64,000 bases of DNA from Paraburkholderia hiiakae (GCF_904848665.1 NZ_CAJHCQ010000020.1:1-64000), one strand, 5' to 3'; counted from the first letter of the stretch, positions 17,763 through 26,778 are shown. Numbers and translations are program-made. Notes: generated by a model not told the origin, from the sequence alone.

Positions 17763-18404
17763 TCACGCCGCGCCGAAGCCGCCCGCCGCCGCGAGCGGCG
17801 GCAATGCCGACTCGCCACGTATCCACGCGTACTGTGCAAGCTCGGCCATTTCCTTGTCGCCGCGGCTGTCGCCATAAGCGTAGAGCGTGGCAGGCGGATT
17901 CGTCCCCCACCATGCGCGCAGCCGCGCGACCTTCTCCGGGCCCCAGCAGTTATTGCCCGCCAGATGGCCCGTGTACACGCCATCGCGCCATTCGAGCTCG
18001 CTCGAAAGCACGGTGCCGATGCCGATCGCCTTAGCCCACATACGCAGATAGATCGACGGCGACGCGCTCACGAGCACGACCTCGTGCCCGAGCGCCTGGT
18101 GTTCGGCCACGCGCGCGAGCATGTCGGGGCGCAGCAGCGCCGGCAGACGCCGCTCGACGAAGCGCTGCGCAGCGGCTTCGAGCACCTCGCGCCGCACGGG
18201 GCCCATGGCGGCGTACAGGAAGCGCGCCTTGGTCGGCCCGCGCGGCGACCAGCCGAGCGGAACGCCGATGAGCGAGGGCAAGCAGCGCAGCGCGGCGACA
18301 GCGAAGCGGGCGGGGCCGACGGCGTCGAGCATGAAGGCGCGAAAGCTGTCGGACGTGGTGATGGTGCCGTCAAAGTCGAATGCGGCGACGACGCGGTCGT
18401 TCAT
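17763..18404 (-). CDS. HAD-IB family phosphatase (SerB-like)
   Basis: 213 aa. HAD motif I is FDFDGTITTSD (nucleophile Asp10, acid Asp12), motif II VLVSASPS, and motif III/IV YAYGDSRGDKEM. Subfamily IB includes phosphoserine phosphatase and phosphatidylglycerophosphatase-like enzymes. The cap helix region is short. The substrate is unknown. It is monocistronic or follows the Crp/Fnr gene, from which it is separated by a palindrome-containing region. Confidence 0.85.
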   Translation of the reverse strand: MNDRVVAAFDFDGTITTSDSFRAFMLDAVGPARFAVAALRCLPSLIGVPLGWSPRGPTKARFLYAAMGPVRREVLEAAAQRFVERRLPALLRPDMLARVAEHQALGHEVVLVSASPSIYLRMWAKAIGIGTVLSSELEWRDGVYTGHLAGNNCWGPEKVARLRAWWGTNPPATLYAYGDSRGDKEMAELAQYAWIRGESALPPLAAAGGFGAA

Positions 18405-18521
18405 GAAGCGATATGAGCCATGCGTGGAAGAAAAGGCGACGCGACTGGGCGCGCCGAACGGCCGTCATTGTCAGCGCAAACGCGATGTGGCTGCAAACGG
18501 CGCGCAAGCGCGTTCTGTGAT

Positions 18522-18540
18522 ATTGACGTAATTCGTCAAT
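18522..18540. promoter_or_regulatory. Inverted repeat ATTGACG-N5-CGTCAAT upstream of the HAD gene
   Basis: Seven-base perfect arms at 18522-18528 and 18534-18540. A second, wider pair (TGACGC...GCGTCA) spans 18562-18582. Both lie between the HAD gene and the end of the Crp/Fnr gene. TTGAC/GTCAA half-sites resemble Crp/Fnr family sites, but the spacing is longer than the usual 14-16 base operator, so the regulator is uncertain. Confidence 0.4.
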
Positions 18541-18581
18541 GTGTATCGATATGGACATGCATTGACGCTCAAACATTGGCG

Positions 18582-19313
18582 TCACTGTGCTTGTGCCGTG
18601 AGACCCGCGGCATCGACGATCTCGATTTCGCCATAGCGCAACGCGAGCAACCCCTCACGCTCGAACTGGCGCAGGATCTGGTTCACCGTTTGCCGCGAGA
18701 GCGCGAGCATCAGCGCGAGATCCTCCTGAGGCACGTTGATCACGAGGCGCGAGCGCGACGCGTCGTGCGTGGCAGCGGCGGCCTCCCCGTACTCGTTCGA
18801 GAGCAGCAGCAAACGGCGCGCAACGCGCGCGCAAGCGCCCAGCAGCGCGCTTTCCTCGATGGCGTCGAACGCCAGCCGCAGCTTTTGCGCGAGCAGCAGG
18901 CCAAACGCGTGCCAGTACGCAGGCGTTGCGTCGAGCAGCGCCAAGAGCGCCGCGCGCGGCACGTGAAAGAGCGTGGCGTCGCGCTCGGCGTAGGCGTCGT
19001 GCGTGCGCGCGCCGCCGTCGAAGAGCGCGACCTCGCCGAACCACTGCGCGGGCCCGACCACGGCGAGCAGCGCCTCACGGCCCGCTACGCTCGCCGCCCC
19101 CACACGCACCGCGCCTTCCAGCACGCAGTAGAGGCCGTCGTCGGGGTCGCCGCGCATGAAGAGGCGCTCGCCCGCCCGCAGCGTGCGCACGCGCCCCGCC
19201 GCGCGCAACGCGTCTCGCAACGGTTCAGGCGCGCCGCGAAACCACGCGCTGCGTTCGAGCGCGGCGGCGGACGGTGAACTGGCGGCGATGGGCGGTGCGG
19301 AACGTGAGGTCAT
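18582..19313 (-). CDS. Crp/Fnr-family transcriptional regulator
   Basis: 243 aa. A cyclic-nucleotide-binding fold (about 30-140: LRAGERLFMRGDPDDGLYCVLEGAVRVG) is joined to a Crp-type HTH (about 190-235: VPQEDLALMLALSRQTVNQILRQFEREG). There are no FNR-type N-terminal cysteines, so it is not an Fe-S oxygen sensor; the cAMP-contact residues are not obviously complete. The start MTSRSAP is chosen over a longer upstream frame without an initiation signal. It is divergent from the DUF962 gene. Confidence 0.87.
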   Translation of the reverse strand: MTSRSAPPIAASSPSAAALERSAWFRGAPEPLRDALRAAGRVRTLRAGERLFMRGDPDDGLYCVLEGAVRVGAASVAGREALLAVVGPAQWFGEVALFDGGARTHDAYAERDATLFHVPRAALLALLDATPAYWHAFGLLLAQKLRLAFDAIEESALLGACARVARRLLLLSNEYGEAAAATHDASRSRLVINVPQEDLALMLALSRQTVNQILRQFEREGLLALRYGEIEIVDAAGLTAQAQ

Positions 19314-19438
19314 CGGGACTGGGCAAGTGGGCCGAGCGGGCCAGGCGGCCCAAAGAAAGCAGCGCAATTGTCGGCTAGCCGAAGGTTTGCGCTCGTCAGC
19401 CCGACGATCATAATGATTTTGGAGACAGAGAGACACCC

Positions 19439-19987
19439 ATGAGAAACCTGACCGAGCAACTCACCCAGTACGCGGCTTATCACCGCGACGCGCGCAACAT
19501 CGGCACCCATTTCGTCGGCATTCCGCTCATCGTGCTCGCGCTTGCGGTGCTGCTTTCGCGCCCTGTGATCGCGCTCGCCGCGTTTGGCCTCCCGGTTCCG
19601 GTGTCGCCTGCGTGGCTCCTCTTCGGCGCCTCCACGATCTACTACCTCGTGCTGGACGTGCCGCTCGGCCTCATGATGGCGGTCGTCAGCGCCGCGTGCG
19701 TGGCGTTTGGCGCATGGCTCGCTCAGCAAGGCACCGCGGCGTGGCTGGGCGGCGGCGTGGGTCTGTTCGTGGTCGGCTGGATCTTCCAGTTCGTCGGGCA
19801 CATTGCGTGGGAGCATCGCAAGCCCGCCTTCGTCGACGATCTCATCGGCCTCTTGATCGGCCCGCTTTTCGTGCTCGCCGAAGCGCTGTTCAGCATCGGC
19901 TGGCGCCCGCAGCTGCGGGCGGCTATCGAGGCAAAGGTGGGACCCACGCGCATCAATCCGCCGCGCGCTCAGGAAGCGCGGCAGTAG
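19439..19987 (+). CDS. DUF962 / Mpo1-like membrane protein
   Basis: A 182-aa protein with about four membrane helices. The N-terminal signature YAAYHRDARNIGTHFVGIP matches the DUF962/Mpo1 family. Yeast Mpo1 is an Fe(II) dioxygenase that shortens 2-hydroxy fatty acids, and the conserved His pairs (YH, TH, and GHIAWEH near residue 122) fit metal binding. Bacterial members are poorly studied. It starts at the ATG following GGAGACAGAGAG. Confidence 0.8.
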   Translation: MRNLTEQLTQYAAYHRDARNIGTHFVGIPLIVLALAVLLSRPVIALAAFGLPVPVSPAWLLFGASTIYYLVLDVPLGLMMAVVSAACVAFGAWLAQQGTAAWLGGGVGLFVVGWIFQFVGHIAWEHRKPAFVDDLIGLLIGPLFVLAEALFSIGWRPQLRAAIEAKVGPTRINPPRAQEARQ

Positions 19988-20006
19988 CCCGCCGTTGAAA
20001 AGACCC

Positions 20007-20900
20007 TCAGCGTTCGAACCGTATGAGCCGCGCCGCGTGCACTGCCGTGAGCGCGACGGCGAGCCAGATCGGCACGTAAGTCCCCAGTTGGCGCATGCCG
20101 AGATGCTCGCCCAGCAGCGTGACCGAAACGATCACGAGAAGCACCGGCTCGACATAGCCGAGGATGCCGAAGAGCGCCATCGGCAGCAGCCGGCTCGCCT
20201 TCAGGTATGACGCGAGCGCGACGGTGCTGAGCACGCCGAGTCCGGGCAGCAGCACGAAGGCGAGAAACTTGTGCGCGTCGAGCAGCGCGAGCGAGCCGCC
20301 CGCGCGCACTTCGATCACCGCCACCGGCACGAGCAGCAGCATCTCCACGGCAAAGGTGACGAGCGAATCCGCGTGAATCTTGCGGCGCAGCACGAAATAC
20401 GGCGGATAGCCAAACGCAACGAGCAGCGTGGGCCAGGAGAACGCGTGCGTGGCCCATAACTCGTGCGCCACGCCCACGGCGGCGCACACCACTGCGAGCC
20501 ATTGCAGCGGTTCGAGGCGCTCGTGATAGTAAAAGCGCCCCACCAGAACCATGATGAGCGGCAGCAGGAAGTAGCCGAGCGACACCTCCAGCATGCGCCC
20601 GTGCAGCGGCGCCCACAGAAACACCCACAGTTGCGAGCCCAGCAGCGCGGCGCTCGCCACCAGCGCGAGTGCGGTGCGCGGCTCACGCGCCATGCGCGCG
20701 ACGAGCGCGCGCAATTGCGGCGCGCGCTTGCGCAGCACCAGCAGGGCCAGCGCGCCGGGCGCGGTCCAGATCACGCGCCACGCAAAAATATCGAGGCCGC
20801 CGAGCGGCGCGAGCAGGAGCGTGTAGGCCGACATCAGCGCGAACAGCGCCGAAGCGCCCACGGAAAGCGCAATGCCGCGCCCGGGTTCGTACTGGTTCAT
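20007..20900 (-). CDS. rarD: EamA-family transporter, RarD type
   Basis: A 297-aa inner-membrane protein with ten hydrophobic segments in two EamA repeats. The RarD-like first helix is followed by IFAWRVIWTAPGALALL; a second conserved segment is GILGYVEPVLLVIVSVTLLGE. RarD proteins are putative metabolite exporters. The start at MNQYEPGRG gives the family length; a longer upstream frame encodes only Arg/Pro-rich non-membrane sequence. It converges with the DUF962 gene, 19 bases apart. Confidence 0.82.
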   Translation of the reverse strand: MNQYEPGRGIALSVGASALFALMSAYTLLLAPLGGLDIFAWRVIWTAPGALALLVLRKRAPQLRALVARMAREPRTALALVASAALLGSQLWVFLWAPLHGRMLEVSLGYFLLPLIMVLVGRFYYHERLEPLQWLAVVCAAVGVAHELWATHAFSWPTLLVAFGYPPYFVLRRKIHADSLVTFAVEMLLLVPVAVIEVRAGGSLALLDAHKFLAFVLLPGLGVLSTVALASYLKASRLLPMALFGILGYVEPVLLVIVSVTLLGEHLGMRQLGTYVPIWLAVALTAVHAARLIRFER

Positions 20901-21362
20901 CGGGACGCGCGGGGACGGAAAGCGAAAACGCGGAGAGCGCAAGCGGCGCGGCGCGTGGATTTCGCGCGCGCAGGTAAAAACGTTGTCATTTGAATTGGCT
21001 ATTGAATAAGGCGTGGGCGGGCGTCGCCGTCGCCGAGACCGCATTCTAGTCGCGTTTTGGCGACGGCAGGCGGCGCAAACCCATGCCAGACAAGGCGGGC
21101 ACACGTCGTGCGCGCTTGTGGGCCTGGTACAGGCGGAGCAATTTAGTCCGGCAGATCACGCAACGATGGACTAGAACGTAAGTCTCGCCACGCCAGGCCG
21201 CTGCCTTAACTGGTTGGAATTCGCAGCTGGAATTCGCTTCGACGTGCGAGATTTCACCGGGGCCGCTGGAGCCGCGCCTCGCTTGTCCCGGAGCGCCACG
21301 CCTTCGCCGGTCGCCGCGATTCACGACGCCGTCCCCAACGTCCAACGCCCCCTGGAGCCCGC
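20901..21362. other. Divergent intergenic region between rarD and egtD
   Basis: 462 bases. It contains an AT-rich patch near 20977-21010 (likely the rarD promoter) and a direct repeat TGGAATTCGC at 21215-21224 and 21228-21237, 13 bases apart, in front of egtD. No convincing gene is present. The repeat could be an operator but is short and contains an EcoRI-type palindrome. Confidence 0.4.
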
Positions 21363-22367
21363 ATGCCACTTTCTGCGCCCCGCCCCGCCGTTGCCGACCC
21401 CGCCCGCGCCTTCGCCCTTTCCCCCGCCGCCAGCGAATTCGCCGTCGAAGTGCGCGCGGGTTTGATGCGATCGCCGCAAAAGGAATTGCCGTCGAAGTAT
21501 TTGTACGACGAAGTCGGCTCGGCCCTCTTCGAGGTCATCACCGTGCTGCCCGAATATGGCGTCACGCGCAGCGAGGAGCGCCTGCTCACGCGCTACGCGG
21601 GCGAGATCGTCGACGCGCTGCCCACCGATGTGAAAGTCGCCGAACTCGGCAGCGGCAGCGGCCGCAAGACGCGCCGCATTCTCGAAGCGCTGTGCCGCAA
21701 GCGCCCCACGTCGTACTACCCGATCGAGATCTCGCGCGCCGCCCTGCAGCTGTGCCGGCGCGAGCTGGCCGACATCGAGCGCATTTCGATCGTCGGTTAC
21801 GAGCGCGACTATCTCGCCGGCCTATCCGAAGTGAGCCGCCAGCGCAGAGAAGGCGAGCAGCTGCTCGTGCTCTTTCTCGGCAGCACGATTGGCAATTTCG
21901 CGCGCCTTGCGGCGACGCGCTTCTTACGCGACATCCGCGCGATGCTGCGTCCCGGCGACACGCTCCTGCTCGGCACCGACCTCGTGAAGCCCGTCGATAC
22001 GCTGATCGCCGCCTACGACGACGCCATCGGCGCCACGGCCGCGTTCAACCTGAACCTGCTTTCGCGCATCAACCGCGAGTTGGACGCCGACTTCGACCTG
22101 CGCGACTTCGAGCACGTCGCGCGCTTCAATCCGGACGTGCGCAGCATCGAGATGCATCTGCGCGCGAAGCGCGACGTGCACGCCGAGGTGCACTCGGCGA
22201 ATCTCACCGTCGAGATCGGTGCAGGCGAGACGATCTGGACCGAGAGCAGCCACAAGTACCATGCCGACGAAATCCCGGCGATCGCCGCCGACGCCGGCTT
22301 CGAATGCACGCGCCAGTGGGTCGAAAAGGAATGGGGATTCGCGGAGAGCCTGCTCGCCGTGAAGTAA
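21363..22367 (+). CDS. egtD: L-histidine N-alpha-methyltransferase (ergothioneine synthesis)
   Basis: 334 aa. It matches EgtD throughout: the N-terminal LPSKYLYDEVGSALFEVITVLPEY segment, the SAM-binding ELGSGSGRKTRRIL, and FLGSTIGNF with the Asn typical of the family. EgtD trimethylates histidine to hercynine, the first step to ergothioneine. The partner sulfoxide synthase EgtB is not in this window, which is unusual if the full pathway operates. The gene has its own terminator. Confidence 0.9.
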   Translation: MPLSAPRPAVADPARAFALSPAASEFAVEVRAGLMRSPQKELPSKYLYDEVGSALFEVITVLPEYGVTRSEERLLTRYAGEIVDALPTDVKVAELGSGSGRKTRRILEALCRKRPTSYYPIEISRAALQLCRRELADIERISIVGYERDYLAGLSEVSRQRREGEQLLVLFLGSTIGNFARLAATRFLRDIRAMLRPGDTLLLGTDLVKPVDTLIAAYDDAIGATAAFNLNLLSRINRELDADFDLRDFEHVARFNPDVRSIEMHLRAKRDVHAEVHSANLTVEIGAGETIWTESSHKYHADEIPAIAADAGFECTRQWVEKEWGFAESLLAVK

Positions 22368-22382
22368 GCGACGTCTGAAACG

Positions 22383-22421
22383 AAAAAGCGGTGCGCCAAT
22401 TCCCTGGCGCACCGCTTTTTT
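22383..22421 (+). terminator. Rho-independent terminator after egtD (bidirectional)
   Basis: Arms AAGCGGTGCGCCA / TGGCGCACCGCTT around a 6-base loop (22399-22404), with T6 after and A5 before. It terminates egtD on the plus strand and the acylphosphatase gene on the minus strand. Confidence 0.88.
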
Positions 22422-22433
22422 ATCGGGCGATTT

Positions 22434-22730
22434 TCAGTGCTGCTCGAAGCGTTCGTAACGTCTTTCGGTCACGCGCTCCTCGCTTTCCACCCCACTGACG
22501 CGTGCGGCCGGGGGCCCGTGGCGCAGCCACGAAAGCATGCGGTCCACCTGGTTCGCCGTGCCCTGAATCACGGCTTCAACCGAGCCGTCCTCCATGTTCG
22601 CGACGTAGCCGCGAATGCGCAGCGCGTGCGCCTGGCGCACCGTCGCGTGACGAAAGCCCACGCCCTGCACGATCCCGTGCACGCGCACGTAGTACGTTTC
22701 GAGGCGCGTATCCAGATCCGGTTCGCTCAT
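22434..22730 (-). CDS. acyP: Acylphosphatase
   Basis: 98 aa, the normal size. The catalytic Arg lies in GIVQGVGFRHATVRQA and the catalytic Asn in RGYVANMEDGSVEAVIQG. It hydrolyses carboxyl-phosphate bonds such as those in acetyl phosphate. The start MSEPDLD was chosen for length; an in-frame ATG five codons upstream (22745) is an alternative. It is divergent from hpnA. Confidence 0.9.
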   Translation of the reverse strand: MSEPDLDTRLETYYVRVHGIVQGVGFRHATVRQAHALRIRGYVANMEDGSVEAVIQGTANQVDRMLSWLRHGPPAARVSGVESEERVTERRYERFEQH

Positions 22731-22864
22731 TGTTCGTTTCTCCATGCATCCTTTACGGTCGGCATTGTAGACGCCAACGCACGCCCGCGCCGGGCCCACG
22801 CCACGTACAATCCGTGCCACGCCGCGCACGCGGCGCCGTCACCGAACATGGAAACGACCCTGCA

Positions 22865-23887
22865 ATGACCGACACCTCCCGAGCCAACCGCGATCTCGTA
22901 CTGATCACCGGCGCGTCCGGCTTCGTCGGCTCGGCCGTCGCCCGCATCGCGCAGGAAAAGGGCTATGCCGTGCGCGTGCTGGTGCGCGCGACGAGCCCGC
23001 GCAAGAACCTCGAAGCGCTCGACGCCGAGATCGTCACCGGCGATATGCGCGACGCCGCCTCCATGCGCAAAGCGCTCGACGGCGTGCGCTACCTCTTCCA
23101 CGTCGCCGCCGACTATCGCCTGTGGGCGTCCGATCCGCACGAAATCGAGCGCGCCAACCTCGAAGGCGCCGAAGCCACCATGCGCGCGGCGCTCGACGCG
23201 GGCGTGGAGCGCATCGTCTATACGAGCAGCGTGGCCACGCTCAAGGTCACGAGTTCGGGCAACTCCGCCGACGAAACCTCGCCGCTCACCCCCGAGCAGG
23301 CCATTGGCGTGTACAAGCGCAGCAAGGTGCTGTCCGAGCGCGCCGTGGAGCGCATGATCGAGCGCGACGGCCTGCCCGCCGTGATCGTCAATCCGTCCAC
23401 GCCGATCGGCCCGCGCGACGTGAAACCGACGCCCACGGGCCGCATCATCGTCGAAGCGGCAACGGGCAAGATCCCCGCTTTCGTCGACACCGGCCTGAAC
23501 CTCGCGCACGTGGACGACGTGGCGAACGGCCACTTCCTCGCACTGGAGCGCGGGCGCATTGGCGAGCGCTATATCCTCGGCGGGGAGAATTTGCCGCTGC
23601 AGCAAATGCTCACCGACATCGCCGGCATGGTGGGCCGCAGACCGCCTACGATCGCGCTGCCGCGCTGGCCGCTCTATCCGCTTGCGATGGGCGCGGAAGC
23701 CGTGGCGCGCTTCACGAAGCGCGAGCCGTTCGTGACCGTCGATGCACTCAAGATGTCGAAAAACAAGATGTATTTCACGTCGGCGAAGGCGGAGCGCGAG
23801 CTGGGTTATCGCGCGCGGCCGTATCGCGAGGGCTTGAAGGATGCGCTCGCGTGGTTCCGCGAAGCGGGATACCTGAACGCAAAATGA
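22865..23887 (+). CDS. hpnA: Hopanoid-associated sugar epimerase HpnA
   Basis: A 340-aa extended short-chain dehydrogenase. It has the NAD-binding GASGFVGSAVARIA, a YxxxK catalytic pair (YKRSK), and the HpnA-like ADYRLWASDP and NPSTPIGPRDVKPTPTG segments. HpnA proteins occur in hopanoid loci and are thought to modify the sugar part of extended hopanoids; the reaction is not firmly known. It opens the hopanoid region of this window, with an unknown gene and hpnB-hpnC downstream. Confidence 0.9.
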   Translation: MTDTSRANRDLVLITGASGFVGSAVARIAQEKGYAVRVLVRATSPRKNLEALDAEIVTGDMRDAASMRKALDGVRYLFHVAADYRLWASDPHEIERANLEGAEATMRAALDAGVERIVYTSSVATLKVTSSGNSADETSPLTPEQAIGVYKRSKVLSERAVERMIERDGLPAVIVNPSTPIGPRDVKPTPTGRIIVEAATGKIPAFVDTGLNLAHVDDVANGHFLALERGRIGERYILGGENLPLQQMLTDIAGMVGRRPPTIALPRWPLYPLAMGAEAVARFTKREPFVTVDALKMSKNKMYFTSAKAERELGYRARPYREGLKDALAWFREAGYLNAK

Positions 23888-24007
23888 GCGCGAAATGAGC
23901 CAAGCTGAGGAAACTGTTACAACTTTTCTTGCGACATGCGTACAACGCCTGAAGGGCAATGCGCGTGAGCTACGGGTAGAATCGCGGGTCTTACCTGAGA
24001 AGCTCGC

Positions 24008-24652
24008 ATGAATCTTCAAGACCAGATTGGCGTGCTCGAAGCGGGCGTCGATCAGCTCCTTCAGGCCGCCGCCGCCGCGCACGCACCGCGCGCCGACGAA
24101 CGTGCCGCCGCAGTTCCCCAGCAGGAATCTCCCGTTGCAAGCAGCGAAGCGGAGCAAGCCTTCGCTGAGCAGCCGCAAACCGTTGCCGTCGATACGGCCG
24201 TGAATGCGGTCGACATCGCCGCGGCCGCAGAAACCGTTGAAGCCGCCAATGCAACCGTGACCGAAACTGCCGAAGCCATCGAACCCGCTGCCGAGGTGGC
24301 CAACGAAGCGACAAACGCCGCGCACGCGCAGCCCGAACTGCACGTTGCGCGCCCGTCGCAGAACGAGATCACGCTGACGATCGGCGGCCAGACGGTGACG
24401 CTCAACGCGCTGCAAGTCGGCCAGATGATCGAGGAGCTGTCGAACGCGCGCGCCTCGATGCAGCCCGAACCGCCGCCGGGCATTCCGCCAGGGTGGCGTT
24501 TCGCATCGACGAAGAATCCGATGATGGCCGTGCAGAAACAAACCAACGGCGACCGCCTGCTGGTGCTGCGCCACACGGGCCACGGGTGGGTGCCGTTCAC
24601 GTTCTCGCCCGACATCGTCGTGCAGATGTACATGATGCTCACGCAGCGCTAA
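24008..24652 (+). CDS. Hypothetical protein with Ala/Glu-rich linker and conserved-looking C-terminus
   Basis: 214 aa, not recognised. There is a short N-terminal helix (MNLQDQIGVLEAGVDQLLQAA), about 85 residues of Ala/Glu/Thr-rich low complexity, then a compact C-terminal domain (about 118-214: ITLTIGGQTVTLNALQVGQMIEEL and a Trp-containing GWRFASTKNPMMAV). There is no signal peptide. It sits between hpnA and the convergent hpnB-hpnC pair and ends with its own terminator. A link with hopanoids is possible only by position. Confidence 0.7.
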   Translation: MNLQDQIGVLEAGVDQLLQAAAAAHAPRADERAAAVPQQESPVASSEAEQAFAEQPQTVAVDTAVNAVDIAAAAETVEAANATVTETAEAIEPAAEVANEATNAAHAQPELHVARPSQNEITLTIGGQTVTLNALQVGQMIEELSNARASMQPEPPPGIPPGWRFASTKNPMMAVQKQTNGDRLLVLRHTGHGWVPFTFSPDIVVQMYMMLTQR

Positions 24653-24677
24653 CGCGCGAGCGGGCATCGATAAAACG

Positions 24678-24706
24678 AAAAAGCCGTCGAAACCGACGGC
24701 TTTTTT
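24678..24706. terminator. Bidirectional Rho-independent terminator
   Basis: Arms AAAAGCCGTCG / CGACGGCTTTT around loop AAAC, with T6 following on the plus strand and A-rich sequence before. It separates the convergent hypothetical gene (24008-24652) and hpnB. Confidence 0.88.
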
Positions 24707-24733
24707 CATTTGCAGGCCCTATTTGGAGGCCCC

Positions 24734-25912
24734 TTAGCGCCCCTGCACCGGCGCCTGCACGCGCGCCTTCCACTGACCGCCTTTGCCCCGCCAGAAGCGC
24801 CAGGCCGAAGCGAACGTCGCGCCCACATAGAACAGCGCGACGAGCGGCAGGAACGGCGCCCACAGCGGCGAGCGCCGGTAGTAGGCAAGCATGGGCGAGT
24901 AGGCGCAGCACATCAGCGCCCAGGCGATCCACGCGGGCCAGCCCTTCGGCCCGAGCACGAGCGCGACCACGGGCGGCGCGAGATAGATGATCGTCATGCC
25001 GAGAAGCGTGCCCGCGAGCTGCCACGCCGAGTAACGCAACTGCGTGAACGCCGTGCGCGCGATCATGTTCCAGATGTCCTTCCACGAATCGTACGGGCGC
25101 AACGACACGCTCTTCGCGGCAACATCGAGCCGGATCGGATGATGCCCTTCGCCGCGATGCTTGATCCGCGCGGCCAGGCTGCAGTCGTCGATCAGTTCGG
25201 CGCGGATCGACTCGATGCCACCCGCCTCTTCGAGCGCCTCGCGACGCACCAGCATGCAGCCGCCGGCCGCGGCCGCCGTGCGGTTCTTCGGGTTGTTGAC
25301 CCACGAGAACGGGTAGAGCTTCGCGAAGAAGAACACGAACGCCGGGATCAGCGCCTTTTCCCAGAAGGAATCGCAGCGCAGCCGCACCATCAGCGAGACG
25401 AGGTCGCGGCCTTCGGCCTGCGCGCGCACCACAAGTTGCGCCAGCGCTTCGGGCGGATGGCCGATGTCGGCGTCGGTCAGGAGCAGGTAGTCTGCGGGCA
25501 GCTTGAGCGTGCGCACGGCCTCGATACCCTGCGACTGCGCCCAAACCTTGCCTGACCAGCCAGCCGGCAGCGGCTTGGCCGTAATCACGCTGAGCTTTTC
25601 CGGGCACTGCAGCGCGAGCGCGGCGGCGCGGGCGGCTTCGGCGGTGCCGTCGGTGCTGTGGTCGTCGATCACGATCACGTGAAACGCGCCGCCGTAGTCC
25701 TGCTGGAGTAGCGAGCTCACGGCCTCGCCAATCGCGTCGGCCTCGTTGCGCGCGGGCACCACCGCGCACGCGGCAGGCCAACCGGCCGCGGGCTCGACGA
25801 TCGGCAGCGGTTCGGCCGGGCGGGCGCGCCAGAAACCGCCGCGCCCGAACAGCAGCACGAGCCAGATCAGCAGCGAGAGGCAGGAGACGGCAAACAGGAT
25901 GGTCGTAGTCAT
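24734..25912 (-). CDS. hpnB: Hopene-associated glycosyltransferase HpnB
   Basis: A 392-aa membrane-attached GT2 enzyme. It has an N-terminal helix, a GT-A domain with VVPARNEADAIGEAVSSLL and IDDHSTDGTAE (nucleotide-sugar site), the acceptor-region Asp (LLTDADIGHPP), an amphipathic middle and three to four C-terminal membrane helices. The family is known from hopanoid loci; its sugar donor and acceptor are unproven. Its start overlaps the hpnC stop by three bases, so the pair is coupled. Confidence 0.88.
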   Translation of the reverse strand: MTTTILFAVSCLSLLIWLVLLFGRGGFWRARPAEPLPIVEPAAGWPAACAVVPARNEADAIGEAVSSLLQQDYGGAFHVIVIDDHSTDGTAEAARAAALALQCPEKLSVITAKPLPAGWSGKVWAQSQGIEAVRTLKLPADYLLLTDADIGHPPEALAQLVVRAQAEGRDLVSLMVRLRCDSFWEKALIPAFVFFFAKLYPFSWVNNPKNRTAAAAGGCMLVRREALEEAGGIESIRAELIDDCSLAARIKHRGEGHHPIRLDVAAKSVSLRPYDSWKDIWNMIARTAFTQLRYSAWQLAGTLLGMTIIYLAPPVVALVLGPKGWPAWIAWALMCCAYSPMLAYYRRSPLWAPFLPLVALFYVGATFASAWRFWRGKGGQWKARVQAPVQGR

Positions 25913-26778
25913 GCGTTGTTACTCTCGATCGAAGGTGCGCGCACGCTCACGCGGCGCGACAGCCACATGGCCGCAGTGCGCAGGAGCACCACGGCCCAGT
26001 CGGGGGCGCGCAGCGCAGGCCGCGCGCGGAACACATCGTAGCCGCCGCGCTCGATGATTTCGAGCACGCGCAGTCCGCCATGCACGACGCTGCACAGCTC
26101 GAGGCCGAAGCGCCCTGGCACGCGCAGCGCGAGCGGCGCGCCGCTCACCATGAGCGAGCGCGCGAGCGCCACCTCGTGCGCCATCAACGCGCGCCAGGCG
26201 TCGTCCACCTTGCCGGCGGCGATCTGCGCTTCGGTCACGCCAAAGCGCTCCCGGTCGGCTAGCGGCAGGTAGATGCGGCCGCGCGCCCAGTCGGCGCTCA
26301 CGTCCTGCAAGAAGGTGACGAGTTGCAAGGCGGTGCAGATCGCGTCGGAATCGGCAAGATTTTCGGGCGTCGCTTCGTGGATCAGATGCAGCATCAGATG
26401 GCCGATCGGGTTCGCTGAGCGCCGGCAAAAGTCCAGCAGCTCAAAGCGGTCGGCATAGCGCGACGCGTCGATATCCTGATCGAACGCCGCAACGAGATCG
26501 TAAAACGGCGCGAGCGGCAGGCGGCACTCGCGCACCATCTCCGCGAGCTTCGCGAACAGCATGGGATGGACGCGCGCGGGGCGGCCTTCGGCCACCGCGT
26601 TCAGGCCTTCGCGAAAATCGGCGAGGCGCGTGTGGCGCTCTTCGGGGCTCCAGTCGCCTTCGTCTGCGATGTCGTCGAGCGTGCGCGCGACGTGGTAGAT
26701 CACGCCGACCGGCGCGCGCAGCGCCTTCGGCAGCAGTACGCGTGCTACCGGAAAATCGTCGTAGTGGTCGGGTTCCAT
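25909..26778 (-). CDS. hpnC: Squalene/phytoene synthase family enzyme HpnC
   Basis: A 289-aa trans-isoprenyl diphosphate synthase. The first Asp-rich motif is YHVARTLDDIADEGD and the second FLQDVSADWARGRIYLP. In the three-enzyme HpnCDE route, HpnC converts presqualene diphosphate made by HpnD to hydroxysqualene, which HpnE reduces. The start MEPDHYDDF gives the family length; a longer reading frame extends into the promoter region. Divergent from ispH. Confidence 0.9.
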   Translation of the reverse strand: MEPDHYDDFPVARVLLPKALRAPVGVIYHVARTLDDIADEGDWSPEERHTRLADFREGLNAVAEGRPARVHPMLFAKLAEMVRECRLPLAPFYDLVAAFDQDIDASRYADRFELLDFCRRSANPIGHLMLHLIHEATPENLADSDAICTALQLVTFLQDVSADWARGRIYLPLADRERFGVTEAQIAAGKVDDAWRALMAHEVALARSLMVSGAPLALRVPGRFGLELCSVVHGGLRVLEIIERGGYDVFRARPALRAPDWAVVLLRTAAMWLSRRVSVRAPSIESNNA

